From NCBI GenBank assembly GCA_019279435.1, contig JAAALK010000289.1, positions 7,012,342-7,076,341 of the forward strand: DNA of 64,000 bases. The letters are read 5' to 3'. This DNA comes from Zizania palustris (Eukaryota; Streptophyta; Magnoliopsida; Poales; Poaceae). Positions within the stretch are counted from its first letter, which is position 1. Each line of letters starts with the position of its first letter. The position numbers and the translations under genes are program-made. Shown piece after piece: positions 34,118 through 44,956 of the stretch. Below the pieces are notes generated by a model. It saw nothing but the letters and a program-made list of their open reading frames with translations, did no database searches and was not told the DNA's origin.

Positions 34118-34653
34118 TGGTTGGTCGAACTCCTACAAAACACCATCAACTCCTAGAGTGAGTTGTGTGGTGTCTTCATCGCCAACTATCAAGGTACCTA
34201 GCAAAGGCCGGCCTCACGGCATGACCTGCGCCAGATATGCCAAAAAAGCGATGAGTCCCTTTGGGACTACATTCGATGCTTCTCTGAGCACCGAAACACC
34301 GTCACTAGCATCTCTGACACTGATGTCGTCATGTCCATCTTTCAAGATTTCTTATGCATGCCTTCAGAGTTATTTTTCCATCTAGTGATGAATGAGCCGA
34401 CTGATCCCATTGAAATGATCACTGTCATCGAAAAAAAACAAACGGTGAAGACGCTGAGTGGGAGGACATGCACCCGAACACTCAAGAGTTTGGCAAGGAC
34501 AAGAAGAAGGATCATCATTGTGCACCCTCGTGTGATGACCACAACAAATCTGAGTCCTCATCTCATTCCAAGAGCAAGAAAAGGAAGGAAAAGGAGGTCA
34601 TGGTCATCGACAAAAATTCCCGACCTCAGGGCCGGAAGAACTCGACATTGTAG
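34118..34653 (+). pseudogene. gag: Ty3/gypsy gag fragment
   Basis: Plus-strand translation with two stops gives SELCGVFIANYQGT, SRHDLRQICQKSDESLWDYI and RCFSEHRNTVTSISDTDVV, the retrotransposon Gag domain of Gypsy elements. A Lys/Ser-rich tail (34468-34653) follows after a frame change. It is not the same family as Tat-1/Tat-2. Both ends are cut, by the CACTA end and by Copia-2. Confidence 0.75.
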
Positions 34654-34719
34654 GAGGTATTGGATAAACCTGCATTATTCATCCTAACAGCAACTACACC
34701 ACACGTTGGTGTTACTAGT

Positions 34720-36343
34720 TGTAATACCGAAAATAGCGACTAGAGAGGGTGAATGGGTGCCTCAACAAATTCTTTCGAATCAATGGCCTACCCATAACAC
34801 CCAACGCTCCTCAAAAGAATAACAAGAGAAACGAACCAATTTTCACAATTTTAGCACAGACCTAATCATTTCTATCACCCTCCTGTCACATATGGTGTGA
34901 AGAGACAATCTGAGAGATCATAAGCACTAAAATAATATAGCCTAAAAACGATGGTGTTTTAATCGAAAAGACATCACTACAGTGTTTAAACGCAGATCAA
35001 GATTACTCATAGATCTGACTTCAGATAAACAAATATTTCCTCAAAACACTAGAACTTTATAAGACATAACATCAACAGTGCACAGACAATTAATCATATA
35101 CTAGACATACACATGTCACACAAGCATTTCATCAAAAACCTCAACCTCACATAAGTTTCTCATAATAAACTTAGTATTTCAAGAATGAAAACAGTAAAAA
35201 CACAAGAATCGAGGAGAAGATTACTATGCATTTAAAACAAAAATGGAGTCCCGGAGCTTCTTATGTGCACCTGCAATGGATTGGCCTCATACAATGAACT
35301 GCACAGTCGAGCATCACGCGTAGTCGGCTGGGACCCCGCGCCAGGGGTTGGTGCTACTACGCTAGCCTGGTGAAGCGAATGATGGTCAGGGAACTAGGCG
35401 CTGTGTTGCGCCTCTCGATGTCGTATGTACACCGCCACAGGCCTACGAGCACACGTCCATACGCCAACCAGCAGCATCGTGCCGCTCGCTCCGCTTCAAC
35501 ACAGAACGCCGATGCGTTGAGAGCTCTGCCCGAGTGCATCATGTGATGCACTGCGTCTGAAGTGAGAAAACCAGCAGACGGCGCAACAACGACTTCCCGT
35601 GCATCGACGATGGTCCACCTCGGGATGCATGTCGTGGTAGAGAAAACATGGCGTCCAAACAGCTAGCGGCGGTGAGAAAATCTTGTTGGAATAGATGAAC
35701 AAGAAAGCCAAAAAAACCAAAAATTGGTAAAGTGACTATTTGATTGAGTAAATAAAAACCTAGGTATATATAGCCTTTTATAGGCAGTTGAAAATTTTGA
35801 AATGACTCAATTACCCCTACAGTGTTTTACTCATAGACATGAAAATGAAAACACGGGCCCAACGCGCAAAATTGTAAAATCCAAACTAAAGGTAACTTGT
35901 CCTAACGCAGAGCTTTTGTAGAAGCTATGACTTTCACATTACGAACATTGGATCTTTGATCAACGTTCCAGATTGAGGCATCGATTTAGCACCGAAACCA
36001 ACAAACCGCTCGTCACCCCTGCCCCCGGTACCCGGAATGGGCCGATCTGACTCTATGGCCCCCTCGGCCTAGCAATTGCTCGCCGCCCGTTTACCTAAGT
36101 CAAACCTAGTCAAACCACAACGAGTCGTTGCCATTCCTGGCCTATGTACCCGGATTGAGCCGGCCCGACTCTGTGGTTCCCTCTGCACAGCAGTCGCTCG
36201 CTACCCGTAAACCTAAGTCACTTGCGGTAAAGACATGATAGGTCTTCTCTTCTTATATCCTCTACTCTCTCTGTTGACTTTCGTTAACAATCACTCATCA
36301 CTTCTCGAGCCATGAGGCACATGATCTTCAACATGACTCCTCA
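34720..36343 (-). repeat. Copia-2 3' LTR, 1624 bp
   Basis: TGTAATACCG...GACTCCTCA. The inner edge is fixed by the polypurine tract at 36344. A TATATATAG motif near 35764-35772 is the promoter candidate on the minus strand. It contains the same GGTACCCGG and GGCCG blocks as the other Sirevirus LTRs. No gene. Confidence 0.82.
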
Positions 36344-37755
36344 ATCTCCCCCTTAACGAGTGCATTGTCAGCACCCTCCTCATCAACACTTGGAACCTGC
36401 AAACACACGTGGAAACATAAAAACAAAACACAAGAGAATAGAAAGAATAAAATAAATCAAAATGTTTACCCTAATGACCAAAAGCCAACCAAAAGCCAGA
36501 AAATGTCATTATGGTTAAATAGAAAAAATCAACAAAGATTTCAAATAAAAACTCAAATAAGTGCAATCTTTGAATTATCAACAAGGATATCCAAAGAGTA
36601 AAGGTAAAAGATGCTAAAACTCCCCATGAAACCAATCCCATAGAAAACCAAAACTCCCCTTAAACTCTTCTAAAAGATCAAATATCCCAAAATTCTCCCC
36701 CTTGTTGACAGTTGAACTCATCAGTGTGAGACTAAGAGAACTCAAAAGAGATACAAACTCAACTCCTCTTGAAATGCAGCCCCCCCTCAAAATATGCAAT
36801 GAATGCAACTGGGGTGCAAGTGGAGTGTAAAAATCATGGTTCTCTGATATGATTAACTGCAATTAAAAAATCTAGCATGTACAACACAAAATACTTCCTA
36901 AGACACATGACATGATCAGTGTAATAGAAGATATCCAAAGAAAGTCATTCGCACATATTGTTAGATTTTTGCAAATAAAAATAATACCACATTTTCTAGA
37001 AGACAAGCAGAGTAAAGCATGAAACGCAAAGGCTATCTAGTATCTACCAACATAAGCATGATTAAAAACTCAGAGCTTCAACAAACTTGTTATCTTTGTA
37101 TTTTTAGACCTTTTCTTTTCCTTTTTCATTTTTGGCAAGGGGTTATTTGCATGACAACCTTATGCTAACTGAACAAGTCAAGCTTAAGCCAAAACAGGAC
37201 CATTAGAAGCTTAAGACATTGGCCTTGACATACATTACATTGTCCTAGTTCATACCAAAGTGTTATGGTAAGCAGTACAGAATAATGCAATGTGACATAA
37301 CAAACCCACCTGGATCTTTTCACTTAAGCATAAAAGGCATGGATTTATCATTTTTCATGTTTTTTATTATTTTATATCATATTTTCCATGTTAAAGCATA
37401 TAGATGAGCAAGTTGCATATTTGTTTCAAAGTAAAGGATTTAGCTACCATGCATGTAAAACATAGCAAAAGTAGCATTCAGCCTACACATGCTGGTTATC
37501 GGAATCAATGGTGATCATTTTTCAATTTTAAAGCATTAAAGCCATGGATATGATAGATAGTAGATATATCATGTGAACTGAAGCAAAACATGATCATCGA
37601 CAAATATTCAAAGGCATATACAAGCAAGAATGAGTAAAAGCAGTTTAATCATATAATAGAAGCAAGCTAAAAGTGTGATGTATGAATATGCATGATATAA
37701 ACTCACACGAAAAGACACAATAAGAGTAAAGAAGAAAGAAAAGACTCAAAATATC
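36344..37755 (-). other. Copia-2 polypurine tracts and 3' UTR
   Basis: The main tract (minus AAGGGGGAGAT) abuts the LTR. A second purine tract lies near 36691-36702 and others near 36778. The remainder is AT-rich, has no long frame and aligns with the Copia-1 and Copia-3 3' UTRs. Confidence 0.75.
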
Positions 37756-38654
37756 CTAAAAAGGATACACAACTCCTAAATCCCCTCGCAAATGCTATAA
37801 AGTACACTGATCTAGGGGTTTGGTAATAATATCAACCAAATGATGATGGGTATCAACATGAACAAGGTCAATGACACATTTCTCATATTGATCCCACAAA
37901 AAGTGAAAGCACACATCATTATGTTTGGTTTTTAAATGAAGACATGAGTTTTTTCCTACACTAATCGTGTTGGTGTTGTCACAAAACAAAGGCGCTCTAG
38001 TAGGAAAAGACAATCTAAAATCTCTCAAAGTGGAAATCATCCAAACTAACTATGAGGAGCAGCTAGCAGTAGCTCCATACTCTGCCTCACTAGTGGAAAG
38101 CGCAACTCTAGATTGGTTACACGAAGACCAAGAAACAAGCGAAGAACCAAGGAACTAGCAAGTACCAGAAGTCGACTTACGATCTAGGCGGCACCCACCA
38201 AAATCAGCATCGGAAAAGCCAGATAACTCAAAAGATGATGATGTAGAGTAGTAAAGACTGAGATCAGGCACACAGGTAAGGTACCTAAAAATGCGCTTGA
38301 CAGCCTACCAATGAGATGCGTGTGGTGAAGACTCGAAGCGCGCGCACAATCCCACGACAAACTGAATGCCCGGTCTCATTGACGTCAGGTACAGAAGCGA
38401 TCTGATCATCCCTCAATACTCTCTCTCGTTGATCTTGATGTGCCCATGGAGGTCATCTAAGACTTTAGCTCTCCACTAAAAAATAATGTTGTCCACGTAA
38501 ATTTGAACGATCAAGAAATCACAGCCATTCCCCAACAAAAACTGCTTCAAACGATCATACCAAGCCCTGGGAGCTTGCTTCAGACCATATAACGCTTTCT
38601 GCAACGTGAAAACATGTCGTGGAAACTTACGATTTTCAAAAGCGGGGGGCTACC
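37756..38654 (-). pseudogene. pol: Copia-2 pol C-terminal fragment
   Basis: The RNase H end is recognisable (KTKHNDVCFHFLWDQYEK, then DLGVVYPF at the stop 37756-37758) with an extra in-frame TAG. RNase H, connection and thumb continue to about 38440. There, compared with Copia-1, about 180 bp of RT is missing between two CCAC/GCCAAA-like repeats and a further about 60 bp is missing shortly after. The sequence stops at the Copia-3 insertion. Confidence 0.8.
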
Positions 38655-40407
38655 TGTAGGACCGAAAGTAGCGACCAGAGGGGGGGTGAATGGGCGCCTA
38701 AAAATTTCTCGCTAAACTGTGATCTAATCCCAACACCCAACGCACTCCGATAAATCAAATAATAGTATCAAAGCAAATTACAGGAACTAAAAATGTCTAG
38801 CCTAAAAATAACGGTGTCTTATTTAAAATGATATTCAAAAATAAACTAAACTGAATAAAATAACTGCAGTGAATAAAAACACCTAAATGAATCACGAGAT
38901 ATTTATATTTCAGTCTAGAAATAAAATATTAATTAAATGAATAGAACATGTATCATTAAAAATTAAATCAGAATTAAACCGAAAATATTACAGGTAAAAA
39001 CTAGAATAAAAATATAACTGTGACTATTAAATTTTTCTTTCCTTTTTATATGAGCAGATTATACAGATAAAAAGGTAACACGAGATAACTAATAAAATTT
39101 AACAGATTAAAATAAAATGAGATTTCGAAATAGATTTTCAGCTAATTATTTAAAGGATGATTATCTCTAAAAATATTGATCTACTAAAAAATAGGAGATT
39201 AAAACTTTTACCTACATGGGGCACCGTGAAGATCCACTCCTTCGTTTCTCTGTACGCCGAAAATCTTTGCAAGGGATTCCACAACAAAAAAACTTCCGCC
39301 GAACGCCGTTCGGTGGCTAGGTCCCGTCGTGGGGCCCTCGCCGTTGAAAATCCTGCTACTGTTTCCTGGAGATTGAGCCACCCGTGAAGTTTTGGCCGCC
39401 TGTGGTTCCACGCCGATGCAGCCTCTGATGGCCTGAGAAATAAATGTTGTTTCATGGATTCCCTGCTTCCACGCCCGTGGAACCCGCCGAAACCTAGAGC
39501 CAAGAAAAAAATATTTCCTGCTCGCCTGTAGCCGTGCGACGTGCGGCAAAGACTTCTGTGGGCCCCGCCCTGAACTCCTGCCGTTGAGCCAGCTTCTGCT
39601 CGTTGAAAGAAAGAAAAAGAATTCCGGCCGATAGCCATGGGGCCCACTGAAGCGCTGCAAGGACTTTTCCTGCCGGGTTCTGCTGTGCACGCGCGTGACG
39701 CCTGCACACTGCCGTCACCGATTCGCACCCAGTTGGCACTCGATCGCATGGCTGTCGCGTCGCGAGGAGATTGAAATCACTCACACGAAGCTGAAAACTG
39801 GCAACTATAAAATATGTGGACTGTAGATTGGTTTTGCGAAAAAACAGTTATCTATCCCCAAGGGGATAGGGGCCTATTTATAGGTGAATCTTAATACATG
39901 AAAAGACTAATTTACCCTCGGGTAAAATTAAACTATCTCTAAAATAAATTTCGAAAATTACTAAAATATTCTTTAAAAAATCACCTGACTTAAATAAAAA
40001 TATTCTAGACTTAAAAACTAAATATTAATATCCTAAAAACGAATTAAACATAGATTGTCAGTTTTACGCCGAAACTGAGAAAGTGTCGACCGTCTTCGCA
40101 CCGGGTACCCGGATTGGGCCGACCTGACCCCGCAGCTTCCTCAGCCCGGCAATCGCTTGCCGCCCATGTACCTGAGTCAAACCTAGTCAACAGACTAGTG
40201 GATCATCTGCCACTCCTAGCCATGTAGCCGGATTGGGCCAGCCCGACTCCGCGACTCCTTTGCCCGGCCGTCGCTCACTGCCCGTGTACCAGAGTCACAT
40301 GCACCTCAAACTCGGCAAGTCTTCATCTCTCCCTTCCTTTGACTTCCGTTGACAATCACTCATCACATCTGGAATATCAAAACAATATTCTTCAATATGG
40401 TTTCTCA
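38655..40407 (-). repeat. Copia-3 3' LTR, 1753 bp
   Basis: TGTAGGACCG...GGTTTCTCA. Nearly the same as 47769-49520: the first 300 bases differ at only a few sites (one G in a G run, and single transitions). TATA (minus CTATAAATA) at 39875-39883. Contains a perfect inverted repeat CCGAACGCCGTTCGG near 39297-39311. Overlapping minus-strand frames in 39150-39785 are not conserved in the partner LTR. Confidence 0.93.
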
Positions 40408-41750
40408 ATCTCCCCCTTGATGAGTGCATTGTCAACACCCTTTTCAGCTCATCTCCAGAACCTGCAAAACATGTGGAAACATGAAAACAAAAACAAAAGA
40501 AAATAGAAGAGAGAAAATAAAAGTTTAACCCTAATACCAAAAGCCAAACAGAAGCAAGAAAAATGGTTATTATGGTTAACCAAAAATAAAGCCTCAAAAA
40601 CAAGTGCAAATCTCAGAATTAACAACAAGAATAAACTCCCCCCTGAAATAAATCCCAGAGAAAGCTAAAAAATGTACTCCAAAGTTTCTCCCCCTTGTTG
40701 ACAATTGGACTCATCAAGTGAGACTAAATGCACTCTAAAGAGACATAAACACAAACTCCCCCTGAAATGCAGCTCCCCCTCAAAATATGTTATGAATGCA
40801 GATTGGGTGCAGGTGGAGTGTGAAAAGCATGTTTCTTAGATATGATTGACTGCTATTACAACGTCTAACAGGTATAGCAAAAGATATACTATCTAAGATA
40901 CATGACATGATCAGTGCAACAGATGATATCTAAAGAGGGTCATTAGCACGCATTTTTCGATTTTTGCAAACAAAAGCATCACCACATTTTCTAGTTGACA
41001 AGCAAAGTAAAGCATGATATGCAAAAGCTAACTGATATCTACCAAGATAAGCATTGTCCAAAACAAAGTGCTTCAGCAAACTTGTCATCTTTTTAAATTT
41101 TTTAGACTTTTTCTTTATATTTTTCATTTCTGCCAGGGGTTATTTGCATGTCAAACCTTATGCTAACCGACCAAGTCAAGCCTAGGCCTGAACTGGACCA
41201 TCAGAAGCTTAAGACAGTGGTCTTGGCATACATTACACCGTCCTGGTTCATACCAAAGTGCTATGGTAAGCAGTCCAGAACAATGCAATGTGACAAAGCA
41301 AACCCACCTGGATCTTTTCTGATAATCATAAAAATGCATAAATTTTTCATTTTTCTGAATTTTTTTATCATTTTTATATCACAATTTTCATATTTAAAGC
41401 ATATGGATGTCCAAGTTGCGTATCTGCATCTAAGTAAGGATCTAGCTACAAGGCATGTAAAAGATAGCGAAAGCATTTAGCCTACATATGCTAGTTACCA
41501 GAAGCAATGGTGATCATTTTTTTAATTTTAAAGCATAAAAGCCATGCATATGACAAATATCAGATATATCATGTGAACTGAACCAGAACATGATCATTGA
41601 CAGGTAATCAAAAACATATACTAGCTAGAGAAAGTAAAGCAGATTAATCCTATAACAGAAGCAAGCTCAAAATGTGATTTATGATTATGCATGATATGAA
41701 CGCACACAATAAAAAATAAAAAAGAAAGTAAAAAAATGACTCAAAGTATC
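40408..41750 (-). other. Copia-3 polypurine tracts and 3' UTR
   Basis: The main purine tract at 40408-40418 abuts the LTR. Further G-runs on the minus strand lie near 40636-40645, 40686-40696, 40755-40764 and 40772-40780. Sireviruses are known for several such tracts. Otherwise noncoding, with no envelope-like gene, and collinear with Copia-1 bases 1-737 in its right half. Confidence 0.75.
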
Positions 41751-44700
41751 CTAGAAAGGATACACAACTCCCAAATCGCCTCGTAAATGCTCAAAAGTAG
41801 ACTGATCTAGGGGTTTAGTAAAAATATCAGCCAACTGCTGATGGGTATCAACATGTATAAGATCAATGACTCCTTTCTCATATTGATCCCTCAGAAAGTG
41901 AAAGCGCACATCAATATGTTTGGTTTTTGAATGAAGACATGGGTTTTTCCCTACACTAATTGCACTAGTGCTATCACAAAACAAAGGAACTCACGGAGGA
42001 AAGAATAATCCAAAATCCCGCAAAGTAGAAATCATCCAAACTAACTGAGAATAGCAGCTAGCAGCAGCTACATACTCAGCCTCAGTAGTAGAAAGCGCAA
42101 CTCCAGATTGTTTTCTAGAGGACCAAGAAACAAGTGAAGAACCAAGAAGCTGGCAAGTACCAGAAGTAGACTTGCGATCCAACCGGCACCCACCAAAATC
42201 AGCGTCCGAAAAACTAGCTAAATCAAGAGACGATGATGCAGAATAATAAAGACCTAAATCAGGAGCATATGTAAGATACCTGAAAATATACTTCACAGCC
42301 TGCTGGTGAGATGCGCGTGGCGAAGACTGAAAACGCGCACACACACCCACAGCAAACTGAATATCTGGTCTCGTCACAGTCAAGTATAGTAGCGAACCGA
42401 TCATCCCTTGATACTCTCTCTCATTTACCTTGATGTCATCCTCGTCCTTGTCCATACCTCCAGATGTGCCCATTGGGGTCATCTGTGGCTTTAGCTCTCC
42501 ACCAAAATCAAATTTCTTTAGCATATCCCGTGTGTACTTACCCTGGTGGATGAAAATGCCGTCCTTGGACTGCTTGATCTGGATCCCTAAAAAGTATTTG
42601 AGTTCTCCCATGAGACTCATCTCAAACTCGCTATGCATCTGCTCAGAAAACTTGGAAACAAGCTCATTAGTAGAACCACCAAAAATAATATCGTCAACAT
42701 AAATCTGAGCAACCAACAAGTCTGTGCCATCTCTAAGCAAGAAAAGAGTCTTGTCCACAGAACCCATCACAAAATCTTTCTGCAACAAGAACTGCTTCAG
42801 GCGATCATACCAAGCCCTGGGGGCCTGCTTCAGACCGTATAAATCCTTCTGCAACTTGTAAACATGTCGTGGAAATTTAGGGTTCTCGAAACTGGGGGGT
42901 TGCTTAACATAGACCTCCTCCTCTATATACCCGTTTAGAAAAGCACTCTTGACATCCATTTGATGAAGCCTAAAACCTTTAGAAGCAGCAAAGGCCAAAA
43001 GAATACGAATGGACTCAAGGCGAGCAACAGGGGCGAAGGTCTCTTCAAAGTCAATACCTTCTTTTTGACAGAAACCCTGTGCCACTAATCGAGCTTTGTT
43101 GCGCACCACAACACCATCTTCTCCTTGTTTGTTCTTAAACACCCACTTAGTGCCTATTGTGTTGCATATAGGTGGTAGCTCAACTAGTGTCCAAACCCGA
43201 TTGCGAAAAAAGTTTTCAATCTCTTCTTGCATGGCGTTTATCCAATTTGAATCAGAAAGAGCATGAGTAACATCTCAGGGCTCAAAACTAGCAACAAAAG
43301 CAGACTCAACAAACATAGCAAGTGAACCAGCTGAGGAACGTAAAGATCTCTCCGTAAGATCACCTATGATGAGCTCTGAAGGGTGATCACGCTGAACTGC
43401 TCGGGATCCTAGGTGATCTGAAGTCACCTCACCAGAGTCAACAACTGGCTCCTCTGGACTCGGTTGAGAAGTCATGTCACCGGAATCAACACCTGGCACC
43501 ACTGGACTCGGCTGAGGGGGCTCGATCGAAGTGGAAGGAGTAATTATAGGTCCGTCCTCATCCTCAGTTGAAGCCTCAGAAGGTGTGGGATCTGCAGGCG
43601 GTACAGAGGGCCCACCCTCATCATTAGTAGGAGGATCATCATCTTCCTCGAAGATGTACTCTCCAAGCTCATCATCTCCAGAAAGCTCAAAAGAAGGAGT
43701 CGGTGAGGGCAAAGACTCATCAAAGGAAACCTTACATGTCTCAACGAGCATCTGGGAGTCTAGGTTCCAAACACGAAAGCCTCGTGAATGCAAAGCATAA
43801 CCTAGAAAGACTCAATCCCAGCAGCGAGACTCAAACTTATCCAAATGTCCTCCCTTCTTGAGCACAAAGCACTTGCATCCAAAATCTCGCAAGTGACTCA
43901 CCTTGGGTTGTCTACCAAAGTGCAACTCATATGATGTCTTACCTAAGTAAGCTATAAGGAAAAGATGGTTGGCAAGATAGCAAGCTGTGTTCATTACTTC
44001 AGCCCAAAAACACCTAGGAGTCCTATGCTCATCAAGCATCGTCCTGGCCATCTCGACAAGCGTGCGGTTCTTTCGCTCCACAACGTCGTTCTGTGGGGGA
44101 GTGTAAGGAGCAGAAAACTGATGATCAAGACCCTGATCACTACAAAAACTGATGAACTGAGAGTTCTTAAACTCAGATCCATTGTCTGAATGAATTGCTC
44201 GCATCAGACCATTATTCTCGTTCTTCAGCTTCAAAATTAGGTCATGAACATATTGAAAAGTCTCATCCTTAGACTCTAGAAAGTAAACCCAAAGAATCGA
44301 GAAAAATCGTCAACTATCACAAGAGCGTACCACTTCCCACCGACTGAGCGTACTCGAGCTGGACCTACTGTGTCCATGTGTAACAGCTCTCCCGGGTACG
44401 AAGTCGTCACCTGAGTCACAGGTGCGTGAGAAGCGGCAACCATCTTAAGCTTAGGTAATCCTCGGATAAGATCCATAGAACTCAATCTAACAAGTAAATC
44501 AAAGCTCAAATGGCCTAACCTTCTATGCCACTTCCATAACTCAGAGGACGATCCGGCCATCAGGCAGCGAGAAGGGCCAGAAGAACTAGAGAAATCAATA
44601 CGAAAAACCTTACCGAAAGGTAGGACCTGGCAAACTAAAGATCCTCTAGAATCAACAACAGAAGACATGCCCTTCTAGTGCACTTCTAAACCATCCTCAA

Positions 44701-44956
44701 GCAGTTGCGAAACAGAAATTAGATTGAAGTTTAGATTTCCAACTAAAGCAACATTTTTCAAAGAGAAATAATCAGAAATACGAATCGACACAATGCCTTG
44801 TACCTTCCCTTGACCACTGTTCCCGAAAGTGATGTATTCCTTGGAGCTCGGGGGAGTGAGGCTGGAGAACCATCTGCGGTGTCCCGTCATATGGCGAGAA
44901 CATCCTGAATCCATGATCCATACGTCCTCCAGTCCTCGATCCTGCAAGATCAATGG
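41751..44956 (-). pseudogene. pol: Copia-3 pol, broken
   Basis: Same domains as Copia-1 Pol. Protease DSGCSRHM (44953 frame), then a TAG near 44672. The HHCC finger lost its CHPC half through a 42-bp in-frame deletion near 44440. A frameshift near 44270 precedes the integrase core. TGA near 43810 and TGA near 43273 follow. The RT frame 43232-41991 is open with MDVKSAF and YVDD. TGA at 41985-41990 splits RNase H. The end reads VVYPF as in Copia-1. Confidence 0.9.

Larger units (their letters stand above)
34720..38654 (-). mobile_element. Copia-2, 3' part (Sirevirus), interrupted by Copia-3
   Basis: 3' LTR (34720-36343), polypurine tracts, 3' UTR and C-terminal pol, all collinear with Copia-1 and Copia-3. 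Copia-3 is inserted at 38654/49521 and Copia-2 pol resumes at 49526. The rest of the element is missing: a Del-like LTR fragment starts at 49917. The outer flank is CTAGT (34715-34719). Confidence 0.85.

Noticed and set aside
39150..39749. 199-codon minus-strand frame inside the Copia-3 3' LTR
   Set aside because: The partner LTR (47769-49520) carries the same sequence, but the frame is broken there (48263-48803 in pieces), and no protein motif is seen.
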